From: Corythucha ciliata
Lineage: Eukaryota; Arthropoda; Insecta; Hemiptera; Tingidae
NCBI GenBank assembly: GCA_038030265.1
Contig: CM075943.1
Span: 1,674,001-1,738,000, forward strand
DNA length: 64,000 nucleotides
Reading direction: 5' to 3'
Position 1 is the stretch's first letter, and each line of letters opens with the position of its first letter. The notes below the pieces were generated by a model that was given only the letters and a program-made list of their open reading frames with translations, was not told the DNA's origin and did not search any database. The position numbers were made by a program, and so were the translations under genes. Of this stretch, positions 44,860 through 56,699 are shown piece after piece.

Positions 44860-45880
44860 CGATTTTACTCGTGAATGAGTGCTGTTTTTAGCTTGAATTG
44901 ACGTTTTCCTTAATTTTAGCTGAAACTGAGTGCTTTTTCTCAATTCTAACTCGAACTAGCCCATTTTCTTCATTTTAGCCGTGAAAAGGTCAGAAAAAAA
45001 CCGTGAAATAACGCATTTTTGATATACTATTTCAATTACGGCTAGTACTGGGCATCGCCTAACTGCGAATTAGTGCGATCTGTCAGTTTCAGCCGCAAAA
45101 AAAAACAAAAAAACAGTTGTTCTTCAATTCAACTATGTGGATGAACGCTATTTCTCAATTTTAGCCACGAGAATTCCACCAATCAGCAACAAACGGTGAC
45201 AATTTCGCCAATTCGTTTTCCCTGAATTCTAGCCGCAAATTAGTGCTTTTTCTTAATTCTGCCTTGAGCAATTTTTTCTCTCTTCAAATTTTAGCAGTGA
45301 AAAGGTTCACATAATCCGCGTGAGAGCGAATTTCATTAATTTTGACCCATCAATTTCACGGGCTAACGAACAATTTTCCGTAATTTTAGCCGTGAATAAG
45401 CACTTTTTCAAAAATTTATGCGCTAAGGCACGCTCTTTCTAAATTTCACCCGCAAACTTGCGGCAATGTTTACCGATGTTTGAGAAACCACGAACTGGCG
45501 CCTTCTCTCAATTTTACCTTCGTGAATGAGCTCCATTTCTCGATTTTAGCCGTGAATTAGCGCTTTTCCTCAATTCCAGCCGCAAATGAGTGATTTTTCT
45601 CAATTCTACATTGAACGAGCAATTTATTTTGTCAATTTTAGCTGTGAAAAGAGTTCTAGAAACCGTGAATCAGCGCTTTTTCTTATTTCCGCCCCGGACT
45701 TTGCATCGCGAAATCGCTAATTGGCGTGTTTTCTCAATTTCAACCGCGAACAACGAGATTTATTTCTCAAGTTTAACGTGAACCAGCGCTATTTCTCAAT
45801 TTTAGCCGTGAATGGGTGTTTTTCCTCTGTCTTAGCCGCAAAATGTCCTTTTCTAGATTTCATCCGCGAACGAGAACTTT
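44860..45880. repeat. Type A array, second block
   Basis: Repeated TCTCAATTTTAGCCGTGAATTAGCG-like units, as at 5140-7260. Here it follows a type C array and is closed by an X-type terminus. Confidence 0.85.
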
Positions 45881-45884
45881 TTCT

Positions 45885-45972
45885 CTAGACTTGCGCACCC
45901 CCCCTCCGCCCACCACTGTGCATCCGTGCCTAGCTGGCTGCCCACCCCTTGATCACGGGCTGGCTACGCCCC
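45885..45972. mobile_element. Right terminus of a third X-type element
   Basis: A C-rich stretch (CACCCCCCCTCCGCCCACC) leads to the end GGGCTGGCTACGCCCCTG. Read inward this is CAGGGGCGTAGCCAGCCCGT, nearly the same as the left terminus at 16476 (CAGGGGCGTAGCTAGCCCGT). The element therefore carried C and A arrays; its left end is inside or beyond the gap. Confidence 0.7.
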
Positions 45973-45984
45973 TGTCCTGCATTC

Positions 45985-46745
45985 CGGCCGGGTCATTTGA
46001 TCGTATATCTGGCACCTGCACAGGACGTTTTTTATGATCCAAGAGGCGACACTTCGGAGATCACCCAGACATTTTCTGCTAAACAGAGGGGCCCACACCA
46101 CAGTTAGGCTTCAGGAGAACACCCCTTAGGGCCTCTCCTACCCCGTTTAGGATCCTCCGGAAGCCAATTTCGTATTTTTGTTCTTCCAACACCCAATTTT
46201 GTGTTTTGGCTCCTTCAAATGCCCATTTTGTGTTTTAGATTCTTCAAAAGGTAATGTCGTGTTTTAGATCCTTCAAAAGCCAATTTCGTGTTTGGCCCCT
46301 TCAAGATTCAATTTAGTATTTTCGGTTCCTTCAAAAGCCAACTTCGTGTTTCGGCTCCATCAAATGTCAATTATGAGTTTTGGCTCCTTCAAAAGCCAAT
46401 TGAGTGTTATGGCTGCTTCAAATGCCTAATTTTTGTTTTTGATCCTTCAAAAGCCGTGTTTTCGTGTTTTGGATCCTCCGGAAGTCCATTTCGTGTTTTG
46501 GTGCTTCCAAAACCCAATTTTGTGTTTTGGCTTCTTCAAATGGCTATTTTGTGTTTTAGATTCTTCGAAAGGTAATGTCGTGTTTTTGATCCTTCAAAAG
46601 CCAATTTCGTGTTTTCGATCCTCCGGCTTTGGCTCCTTCAAAAGCCAATTCCGTGTTTTGGCCCCTTCTAGAGTCAATTTAGTGTTTCCGGTTCCTTCAA
46701 AAGCCAACTTCGAGTTTCGGCTCCATCAAATTTCGATTGGCGTAG
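45985..46745. mobile_element. hAT-like element D2, left part
   Basis: The segment matches D1 from TTTGATCGT and GCACAGGACGTTTTT through GGCCTCTCCTAC into the 29-bp type D array (46150-46740). The D1-type left terminus is missing. The array is interrupted at about 46740 by LINE sequence and resumes at 55951. Confidence 0.8.
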
Positions 46746-46989
46746 TTTTGTCCAATTTTCTGTGTATTTTTTTGCCTATCTTTCCCTCGTAGAAGTCAAA
46801 AAGTCAGTCTTCAACTATTTGTTGCATTCATTTTTATATTATCTTATTTTTGATATTTTTTTCTCTTGCTCATTTTTCGATTTTCGGGTGTTACGTAATT
46901 TTCAACTTATTTTAGTATTCTCTCAATTCATTCATCTTGTTCTTGCATGGAGACTGCTGGTACTCTTGTATCAATATTTATGAATTTAA

Positions 46990-49060
46990 TGACATCTATT
47001 GAGCCTTGTAGATTTGGAGTCGCACTAGAGAGTGTCAGCTTGTGCTCCATTTATGATGGGTAGCTTCTTTAAAGTTTGCCATTTTAATATACGCTCGCTC
47101 CTCAATAAGATCGAGCCTCTCCGGAATCTGGTAGTTGCCTGGTCTTTTGATGTTGTGTGCTTGACTGAAACCTGGATGAATGTTGGCATTCCTGACGAAG
47201 CTGTTCGCATGCCCGGTTTTTCAGTCTTTCGTTGTGATCGCGTTGGTATGGGAGGAGGCGTGGCTTGTTATGTCCAGGGATGGTATTGCGCCTCGCGTTA
47301 CACTCAAGTCAGATGTAGTCAGTTGTGGAGGGATAGAATTCATTGCTTTGGCAATTGGGCGTGCTGGTCGGGGGTTTGGTATTTGTGTCATGAATCGCCC
47401 CCCCGGACGTCCCATTCGGTTCGGGTACGGAGGCCCTGCTTTCCTTTCGTTTTCGATCATTTTATACTTGCGGGGGATAACGCTGATTTGTTGACGGAAT
47501 CCGGTGAGAGTCGCTTCGTTTCGGGTGTGCCTGGAGCCCTGGATATGTCTGTGGTACCTTTTTCCGCCACGCGCCGTTCCGACTCTGGTGGCACTTGGCT
47601 AGACGTAATTGCATACTCGGGGGACCACTGTGAGGACAGTGACAACCACTGGCAGATGGCGTACCCTGGCCAATCTGATCCTCCCGTTTCTCTTCCACCC
47701 GGTCTTGTCTTTCGTATAAATCTAAAAAATGTTGATATCAACAGTCTGGACGCTGTGTTGCCGGGGCAGCGCTGGGATCGAGTGTATTCTTCGGGTTCTG
47801 CCGACGAAAAAGTCGAGGTATTCACTGGCCTTGATACGGTAGCTCCACTTGAATCTCGTCGCTGCACTCGTCGTGGCTCACTCCTGAGTAGCGTGGAAGG
47901 ATTAAATACCGGGAGAAATTGCGGTCTCGTTTTCGTAGAAGGAGGGAGTCCCACGTGCTTGATGATTACCGTAGGGTCAGAAACGAGGTCAACCGGGAGT
48001 GATCTGGGACAGCAAAAGCCGGTATTTTTTCGGTTTTTCGCGGGTATTATTCGACCATTGACTTACATTTTCAATAAATCCTTGCAGTGCACCGTATTTC
48101 CGAAGTCTTGGAAGGTCGCTTTGGCGGTGCCCATTCCGAAAAGGAAGAATAGCTCATCTGCTGATGAGTTTAGGCCAATATCGCTTCTGTGCTGTCTTGC
48201 CAAAATCCTTGACAAATGTGTTTACGAGCAAATGTCATCGTATGTCATGGGGGATTTTGGATTGTTACCAGAGTGGGTTTAGGGCGTCTCATGGAACTCA
48301 GACTGCGCTGCTCAAGGTTACCTCAGATGTTACTCGGGCTAACGATGAGCAAACGGTGACTGCCCTTGTTCAGCTGGATTTCAGCAGGGCCTTTGACCGT
48401 GTTAACCATGGCAAGTTAATTATGAAATTGGCGTCATTGGGATTATCCAGGAGGGTTTGCCATTGGTTTGTTTCTTATCTCGCGGATTGTAGCCAGGTGG
48501 TTTTGTGCCCTTCTGGAGACTCATGGTCTCCCTTCTTGGAAATGCGTAGTGGAATTCCGCAGGGATCAGTGAACAGCCCTCCACTGTTCTCTTTGTACTT
48601 GTCTAATCTTCCTATGATGATTAAAAATTGCAAGTATCATTTATACGTGGACGACGTCGTGATTTACATTTCTTTTGAGCCTGGCTCTATGGGGGACTCG
48701 CCGGAGAGTTTGAATGCGGACACTGCTCCGATACTGGGCTGGGCCGCTGGGAACGACCTTGTTGTAAACGCAACGAAGACTCAGGCCATCCTTCTCGGCT
48801 CTAGGCACATTTGTCTGTGTTGCCGGACGGTGGTGAGGTTCCAGGAGTGGTTGTTGGGGGGAAGCTCGGTTCCTTGGGTGCCTAAGATAACTGCTTTTGG
48901 CGTTGTGCTGGACCAGAACCTTTCCTAGGAGTCCCACGTTAACCGTGTGTGTGTGGGGGGGGGGTATCTATCGCGTTTTGACCCAGCTCTGTTCTATCAG
49001 GGACAGCTTACCTATCGGCGTTAGAAAGTTATTGATAACATCGCTTATTCGGGGCGGGCA
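46990..49060 (+). pseudogene. LINE relic a: CR1/L2-like endonuclease and RT
   Basis: The endonuclease starts near 47056 (FFKVCHFNIRSLLNKI, VVCLTETW, FSVFRCDR). It continues in shifted frames to about 47640 (DSGGTWLDVIAYS). RT follows after an internal loss: FRPISLLCCLAKILDK, then from 48260 in another frame FRASHGTQTALLK, QLDFSRAFDRVNH, SGIPQGSVNSPPLF, active site YVDDVVIYI, NATKTQAILLGS. The trace fades at about 49060 (SIRDSLPIGVRKL). The DFSRAFDRVNH and SYL-type motifs point to the CR1/L2 group. An ORF1-ORF2 spacer-like AT-rich stretch lies at 46746-46990. It is inserted in the type D array. Confidence 0.88.
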
Positions 49061-49309
49061 GGTGGACCGGAGCGCGCTCAGGCGGATTTAAGTGAAGGAG
49101 TCTCTGGGAGATTGAAGGTTTCGGTGTCATAGGTTTTCCACACAAATTGTGAATAGTAACGTGGTTGATTGCTCCACTGAAAGACTGCACAGAACGTAAA
49201 CATAGAGCTTGTGAACAGGGCCTTACACTATACTTTCTGTGGAATCTATGTAGCCAAACAAATTTATTCTTTGTCCAGTCTCCAGCTTCGATAAATTAGA
49301 TACCGAGAT

Positions 49310-50511
49310 TAGATAAACAAGATTACCGAGGTTGTGAGGCAGGCTATCGACCGTAGGCATGTCACTACATTAGTACACTTTGATTTTAGTAAAGCCTTTG
49401 ACAAAGTCGACCATAGTATCCTATTGTCCAAAGCAGCGGATTTGGGACTTTCAGCGGGTGTGCTTTCCTGGCTGAGGAGTTACCTCGTGGGGCGAATTCC
49501 AGTATGTTGAGGGGTCTGATTCGCTTGAGGTTTCCTCGTTGCTCGAGACACTTTCTGGCGTTCCACAGGGATCGGTTTTGGGGCCTCTGCTCTTCGCCAT
49601 CTACCTTATCGGAATTTCCAATTGTTTGACCCATTGAAGGTTACCACCTCTTCGCTGACGATCTCGTAATTTATTTTTCTTTTGAGCCAGCCGAAGCTGT
49701 TAGTGCTATTTCAAAGGTGCAGGGGGACATTAATGCCTTGCTGGATTGGGCAGCTGCCCACAAAATGATCCTGAACGAAGGTAAAACCAAGGCTATCATA
49801 TTTGGCTCTTCGAGGTATATGAGCATGCTCACGAGGAGGAATTTGCCGCAGTTGATGTTGGGGGAGGTCTCTATACCTTGGATGGAGAGCGTCAGGTTGC
49901 TGGGCGTTACATTAGATTCAACATTGTCCTGGAAGGAACACGTTATTGATGTTTCGAGGCGGACTTTTCGTAGTTTGGTTCAGCTTCAGACTATCCGTGA
50001 TTTTCTGTCCCGGACGGCCCGTCGTGATCTTGTTCGGTCTCTTATTTTACTTATTGCCTGTGTGTGTTTGGAACGGGATACCGGAAAACATTAAGAGAAC
50101 CAGATGTTTCAATAAATTTCGGGAGAGATGTTACTCGTTCTGTATCACGTTAAGAGAGGAATAAGGCCGTGCCATGTCCTTCTTTCCTTTTTCCTTTCCT
50201 TTCCTTTTCCCTCATACCCCCTCCCCACCATTAGCTATCTAGTCATTGCATTTTGCTCAACCTTTTTAACATTTTTTGATAATGAATTAATTTATTTTTA
50301 TAATTGAACATGACAATTTAATGTTGATGATATTTTAATGTGATAATTTATATATTTTCATTCATTTAATCTTATTTTATTATTGTTTTATAATTGTTTT
50401 TATCACTGTTCGTCATTTTCCGGTTACATTATGTTTAGCCTTTAAACGACCCATGAGGGCCCAGCCCTAGGGTCATTGTTTGTTACAGTTGTACCCTGGA
50501 AGCCTAATAAA

Positions 50512-50548
<37 letters not shown>
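49310..50548 (+). pseudogene. LINE relic b: 5'-truncated CR1/L2-like copy with (CT)n tail
   Basis: The copy starts within RT (VHFDFSKAFDKVDHS at about 49380) and includes SGVPQGSVLGPLLFAIYL, a FADDLVIYF active site and NEGKTKAIIFGSSRYM. It has several frame breaks. A deletion joins RSLILL to a late C-terminal motif (VCVWNGIPENIKR). The 3' part has an AATAAA near 50507 and ends in (CT)n at 50515-50548. Confidence 0.85.
50515..50548. repeat. (CT)n microsatellite, LINE 3' tail
   Basis: Seventeen uninterrupted CT units directly after the 3' end of LINE relic b and just before the 5' region of relic c. A CT tail also ends relic c. Confidence 0.95.
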
Positions 50549-50550
<2 letters not shown>

Positions 50551-51152
50551 CTTGCTGTGATGCCTTCGAATGACCGGTGCCTAGGCCGTTACCGACGTTT
50601 GACCGGCACACCGCCCCATCCGTGGCCCGGCTGCCACAGCAAGAGGCGGGTCGCTCACCCGGTCACCGTCCGTTAGCCACTACTGGTGGCCAGCCAGCCG
50701 TGCCCGAGAGAGACCACGCGGAGGTGGACGTTCTCCAGGACCAGGAGAGTGGCGAAACGCCTCCGACCCGACTTACATCTACCCTACAACGGGTATCATA
50801 GGCCCCAGCCCCCTCCGCGCCAACCAGGCTTGCCTGTGACTTGTGAAGTGTGGACTGATCACATCGCTCTTCAAGCTTTTCGTTTTTTCATTGAGTCTAG
50901 ACTGTTTTTAGCGGCAAGAATTGGTGCATTTTGAGTTTTGTTAACCGTGTATGAGTTGTGAAAGTTTCGCCGTTGTCGGACCTCACCTTCCGTAAGTTTT
51001 TAATTACAATCTCGGTTCGGCAGGTCGATCGAGGGGGGTTCATTCGGCCTGAAAAAATTATCAGACCAACACTCCTTGGTCTTGAGGGACGGGTGGCTCT
51101 TTCACTTGTCGGTCTTCTTTTATTTGCGTGCGTTCGTTCCTGTGGTTGCGTA
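50549..51152 (+). mobile_element. 5' leader of LINE relic c
   Basis: GC-richer sequence between the CT tail of relic b and the ORF1 start of relic c, taken as its 5' untranslated region. No promoter motif was identified. Confidence 0.5.
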
Positions 51153-52276
51153 ATGTCCCAAAACGGGAAGACGCCCTGTGATAAATGTGCCAAGGGTTTT
51201 GCCCACAACGCCTACCGGTTGACCTGCGACGCTTGCGAAGCTACTTTTCACCTGCCCTGTGTGAACTATACCACCGAGGACTTCAAGAACCAGAAGAGCG
51301 CTGGAAATTAGTGGCGATGTGTGCCTTGCGAGACAAGGGCCAGGAGTGCGAGGCGCGATGGGACACCGATCGACTCAACTCCTAAATCGGGGCGGCCGGG
51401 CTCACGAGGGGCTTGATCCTCGAACTGAGAACGATGCTTCGGGGGACCATTCGGCAGTAATTGACACTCCCGTGAGTGCCCGCTCTGGGGTGGAGGGGGC
51501 ATCGTCTGGTGTATCTGTCCTTTCCGACAGTTTGTTGGCGGAGATGAGGAGGATCATCGGGGATGAATTTCAAGAGGCCCGTCGCTCCATGGAGGAGGCA
51601 TTTAGAAGCTGCAGGGAGGAAGTATCGGAGTTGCGGACCTTGCTTGCGGAACTTCCAGGAAGAGTAACCGTATTAGAAGACAAGGTGGGAAAGCTCGAGG
51701 CCGAGAGTGAATCCTTGCGCCAAGAAAATGATGAACTCAAGCTGCGCGTTTCTTCGTTGGAGGATGCAGTCAATGAGTGTCAGGCTGACCTCTTGAGAAC
51801 CTCTCTAGAAATAACAGGTATTCCTTATTCAAGCGGTGAGAATATCCGTGAGCTGACTCATAAGGTCGCGCTCAGTTTGGGAGTGGAGTTGTCGCCCAAA
51901 GACATAGAGGACGCATTCAGGCTGCCTCGCCCTCAGACTTCTGGGAAAAAGGGACCACAATTTTCGCATGATCCACCAATTTTAGTTACGCTTGCTGACA
52001 GGAGCCTTTAGAGATGAGCTTGTGCGAAAGAGGAAGGTGAAGCGGGATTTCTCCACGGTTGATATCGGACTTCGTACGCATGCAGCCGTCTACGTCAATG
52101 AAAGATTATCGCCCCTCAATCGAAAATTGTTCAACCATGCCCGTGAGCTAAAAAAGGCTAGGTCTCTTGGCTTCGTCTGGACGAGCAACGGAAAGGTCTT
52201 AGTGAGGGTAAAGGAGGGTGATCGAGCGCATGTCATCAAGAGGCATGGCGATCTTCAGCGTTTCGCAGTTCCGTAG
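51153..52276 (+). pseudogene. LINE relic c, ORF1: PHD finger, coiled coil and FP-C-type domain
   Basis: ORF1 opens MSQNGKTPCDKC at 51153. A PHD-like C4HC3 finger follows (CDKC, CDAC, HLPC, then WRCVPC), interrupted by a TAG at 51307-51309 between GN and WRC. After a shift near 51410, a coiled coil spans 51540-51780 (LRTLLAELPGRVTVLEDKV). Next is an RRM-like part (LEITGIPYSSG), and after another shift near 52000 a conserved C-terminal domain (DIGLRTHAAVYVNERLSP, FVWTSNGKVLVR) like the Baculo_FP_C domain. This domain order is known for CR1-group ORF1 proteins of arthropods. It ends at a stop at 52274-52276. Confidence 0.85.
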
Positions 52277-52537
52277 CAATTAGTTCTGTATGTATCGCCA
52301 TTTTTCATGTCCTTGTTTCTAAACATTTTTAATATTTTGTTCATTGTTGGGTTTTTATACATAGGTTTTGCTCTTACGCTTTTTCTTTATTTTTCATTCT
52401 TAACTTGTTAACTTCGATATTTCTTTTTTGCAGACGAAGTGTGAGATGGCTGTCTTTTGGTGCATTACGTGGGCGACGCTATGGTGTTTTTGTTTGGAAA
52501 AGTTATCCGAGCGCGACGACTGTTTTGCTGACTGATC

Positions 52538-55303
52538 ATGGATAGTTGTTTGAAAATGTGTCACGTTAATATTGGTTCACTGCCGAGTAAATTCATTGAC
52601 TTCAGAGCATTTGTGTCCAGGTCCGATTTTGATGTAATTTGTTTGAGTGAAACGTGGCTGCGTGATTCGATTGGTGACCGGCAGGTGGAGTGCTCGGGAC
52701 TATCTTTGATTCGCTGTGATCGTACCTCTGGGAGTCGAGGGGGATTGGCAATGTATCTCAAGGGCGATATTTCCAGTAAAGTTATCTTAACGGGAGTCCC
52801 TGATTGAATTTTTGGCTGTTGAGCTTCTTTGGCGGGGAAGGCGTATCTGTGTCGGGGTGGTTTATCGTCCCCCGCATGCAGCTTTTGGCTATAGTTTTGA
52901 ACTCGTTCTTCAGAATTTGATTTTCACTTACGAGATCTGTTTTTTCGTTGGTGATTTGAATGCTAATCTCTTGACGGATACTGCGGACAGTAAGTACCAA
53001 AAAAGGCTGTTGTACTCCCTTGATTTGAACCTGATCCCCTTCGGGCCCACTCATTACGTTGAGCATAGCCACTCTTGGTTAGATGTAATGCTATCGTCTG
53101 GCGTAGAGAGTGATTCTGTTTTACCAGGGCAGATTCTTAATCCTTTTTCCTCGGGACATGACCTTATTTATTGTGCTTGCTCCTTTCCTCGGGAGTTCGC
53201 ATCGGGTAGGGATGGATTCGGTTCACGGTGTTCGTCAGGGTTGAAGGAGGGGGTTGTTATTGAGGCCCTCCTCGATCTTGACTGGAGCCTCTTGTTTTGC
53301 GAGCCCTCAATAGATAAGAAAGTTCATTTATTTAATCGTTATGTGTTGGACGTTTTTGACCGGTTGGCTCCCCGGAAGAAATATTGTAATGGTAGGACTT
53401 TCTCACCCAGGCGTCCTGCACCATGGCTCACTCTGGAAATTAAAGCGATTATGAAGGAGCGTGATAAGGTCAGAAGACAGTTGCGTCGTTCGGCTAATAA
53501 TTGTTAAGACCGCCAAGAATAGGTTGTTTCTTGACCTCTTTGGGGAAAGTAAGAATCCGTCAACCATATGGGCTCGACTACGTGGCTTGGGGCTTGGAAG
53601 TGGAAAAAGACGTGGTAATAAGATCAGCATCCCTTTGGACGATATGAATTCATACTTCAACCAGTTTTCTTCGCCGCCCGATGACGAGGAGGTGGGCCAT
53701 ATTTTGGAAGGGGTGCGTTATCATGATGCCAACTTTTTCTTCAGCGATGTGTGTGAGGATGATGTTGAGAAATGGGTAACGTCGATATCAACCCAGGCTA
53801 TGGGGGCTGATGGTATTAATCTTGCCATGATTAGACTTGGACTTCCCGCTCTTCTCCCGGTGCTGACACACCTGATCAATTATTCCTTGACTAATGGAAC
53901 TGTGCCTCTGATTTGGAAGCGAGGTAGAATCCTTCCGCTGCCAAATATTCGTAAGCCGGTTGCCCCTGAGTACTTTCGGCCAATTGCTATTCTGCCCCTG
54001 GCGTCGAAGCTTCTTGAAAAAGCTGTTTTCAGCCAGATGTCCGAGTACCTTGAAGGGGGTAATCTCCTTGATGGCCTTCAGTCGGGGTTTCGTCGTGACT
54101 ATAAGCACCCAAAGCGCTTTGTTGAAGGTCTCAGGGGATATCCTCAGGAGCATTGATGGCAGGCAGGTGACTGTTCTGGTGAATCTGGACCTTAGCCGTG
54201 CGTTTGACCGGGTCGGTCATGCGGCCCTCCTAAGAAAGATGGCTGGTATTGGGTTCTCGCGTTCTGTACTCACGTGGTTCGCGTCATATCTCCTGGGGAG
54301 GACTCAGGTCGTGTTTGACTGCCTCAGTGGTACTGAGTCGGACCTGACTTTGGATGTGGGTGGCGTTCCTCAAGGATCCGTATTGGGCCCTCCGGTATTC
54401 ACCATTTATGTTTGCAACTTACCAAAGGTTCTTCGCCACTGTAAGAATAACTTATTTGCGGATGATGTCGTGATATATCTGGAGTGTGCCCCACCAGTGC
54501 AGTGTCTATCGCTGATTAATGACGACATCAGGAGGGTTGAGAGTTGGGCGAAAGAAAATTTGATTCCGCTAAATCCTGGAAAGTCGCAGGCAATTGTCTT
54601 CGGTTCGTCTTCCTATTTGAAGATGGTGGGAGAGCCTTCGACATGTGTGTCTGTTGCTGGCGTGGAGGTCCCTTGGTCTCGTTCAGTCAGGTTGTTGGGA
54701 ATGCTAGTAGACGATTGTCTTACTTGGGAGGACCAGACTATGAAGATTTGTAATAGCGTCTCCAGAGTGCTGTCTGGGGTGGCGAGGTTGAGGGAGTCTT
54801 TGCCGGTTGATGTGAGGAAGTTGGTGGTGCAGTCGATGATATTTCCTCATTTTGATTACTGTGCTCTTGTTTGCACAGGGATAGGGAAGCGGTGGGAAGC
54901 AAAGCTCAAGAAGGCGTTGAATATGTGTGTGCGATTCATATTTGATCTTCCTATTGATGCTCACGTCACACCATATTACAAGAAATTAGAATGGCTTGCT
55001 CCCGATGCTCGTCGAAAGTACCTTACCATATGCTTCCTGCGTAAAGTTCTCTCAACAAAGCGTCCGGCATATATTTTTGAGCAATTTGCATTTGTGGGTG
55101 GGATTCAGAGGGTATCTGCGAGAACCTGTACGCTCGACTTACGCATGCCTAGTCATCGGACTAGTGCTCTGGGCACTTCATTCCTTGTTTCGGCAGTTAG
55201 ATATTGGAATTCCTTGCCGGGTGAGCTCAGGCGGACATCATGTCCTGTGTTGTTCAAACAAAGGTTAAAGAACCACCTGCTCGGCGCTCAGTTTTCCACC
55301 TAG
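52538..55303 (+). pseudogene. LINE relic c, ORF2: endonuclease and reverse transcriptase
   Basis: The AP endonuclease starts at 52538 (MCHVNIGSLPSK, VICLSETWL). It moves frame near 52800 (VGVVYRPPHA, FFVGDLNANLL, HSWLDVMLSS, SGHDLIYC, with the catalytic His). Another shift near 53490 leads to the linker and early RT (FGESKNPSTIWARL, ALGADG-like AMGADGINLAMI, FRPIAILP, LQSGFRR). A last shift near 54100 leads to RT proper (NLDLSRAFDRVGH, GGVPQGSVLGPPVF, active site LFADDVVIYL, PGKSQAIVFGSS) and a C terminus with AVRYWNSLPGELR ending at 55303. Three frameshifts are the main damage; the domain set is otherwise complete. Confidence 0.92.
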
Positions 55304-55908
55304 ACAGCCTTTTATTACCTTTTTAGGATTATCCATTAAAATTATTTATTTGTCAGCGTATATATTCAATAAAATTATTTATATTTTCTTTTTCTCACAA
55401 TCAGCTTCGTCTCTCAACTTTATTAACTTTTATTTATTCATGTTTTTTTGTTTTGTTCTTTTAACAATTCCTTTATTTCTTTTGTTTTCTTCTTAGGTCT
55501 TCTTAGTTCTTCCTAGTTATGATCGGAGCAAATTCTGAAAATGTCTCATCCTCTTACATTTTGTTTTTTCTTTTACTCTGATTTCATTGATTTATGAGAG
55601 AGATCACGTCGAGTTGTTTTATTGGTTATGTTTACTCTTCAATTTCAATAGTTTCAATTTTATCTCTTGACTTCTTGAGTTTTGGACTTTCGACAAATTA
55701 TGATTAATATCATTATTATTTTATTTTATTTTATCTATTAACTTTTATATTTTTATATATTTATTCTATCCAATTGTTTACCGGCGCGTAGTGTTCCAGA
55801 GGGCATTGCCCTTGAATACAAGAAGAGGTTTTAAGTGTACAAATGAGGTTGTGGGGCAGTAATTGATCATCTCAAGAATTATGATTTGTATTTATGAGGA
55901 AAATATAT

Positions 55909-55950
<42 letters not shown>
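55304..55950 (+). mobile_element. 3' untranslated region and (TC)n tail of LINE relic c
   Basis: The T-rich 3' region ends in a pure TC run at 55913-55950, after which the 29-bp type D array resumes. The junction marks the 3' end of the LINE insertions into hAT-like element D2. Confidence 0.85.
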
Positions 55951-55953
<3 letters not shown>

Positions 55954-56454
55954 AGCCAATTTCGTGTTTTCCCATCTTCGGGTTTCGGCTCCATCAAATG
56001 CCAATTTCGTGTTTTTGATCCTCCGGAAGCCAATGTCATGTTTTGACCCCTTCAAGAGTCAATTTAGTGTTTTCGTTGCCTTCAAAAGCCAACTTCGTGT
56101 TTCCATCAAATGCCAATTATGAGTTTTGACTCCTTCAAAAGCCAATTACGTGTTTTGGCTACTTCAAATGCCTATTTTGTGTTTTTGATCCTTCAGAAGC
56201 CAATTTCGCTTTTTGGCTCCTTAAAAAGCAGTTTTGACTGGACTATTTTTCCTCTTTCAAAACCCAATTTTGTGTTTTGGCAGTGTTGGCAAAATGACAA
56301 TTTTATCGTGTCCTAATTAAAATCTGTGGCTGAACAGTGGAACTAGGATCACCCTCCTCCACCAATCGCAACATCCCTCCCCTCCATAATATTTCTTTTT
56401 CGCCATTATAACATTTGGGTCCTTTTTTCGTCTGGGAAAAATCTGGTCACCCTA
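55951..56454. mobile_element. hAT-like element D2, right part
   Basis: The type D array continues to about 56290. Then comes the unique right part shared with D1 (CCATTATAACATTTGGGTCC, TTCGTCTGGGAAAAATCTGG) and the terminus TCTGGTCACCCTA at 56442-56454. The predicted duplication after it would be TTTATAGC, which is not found at the damaged left side. Confidence 0.85.
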
Positions 56455-56459
56455 TTTAT

Positions 56460-56690
56460 AGCCCCATGCGGAATTTTTGTTTCTTGAAGGAGTCAGACCC
56501 GTGAAATTGGTCTTTAAATTGAGCCAACACTCCTCAAAATTCACCTTTGGGGAAAAAAGATGTAAAATCTGCGTCTGGTTTTTTAGAGAGAGGCGATCCT
56601 GCTAAATTGGTTTCTGACGGGCCAGATCCACAAAAAATTGTTTCATAAAGAGCCAAACCGGTGGATTCCTTTATGTGAAGCGCAGTGACC
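56460..56690. repeat. Degenerate array, type E
   Basis: Loose repeats of a TTTTTxAxAGAGxCxGACCCGTGAAATTGG-like phrase at about 40-bp spacing. Only five or so units; weaker than types A-D. Confidence 0.5.
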
Positions 56691-56699
56691 TAATTTTAT

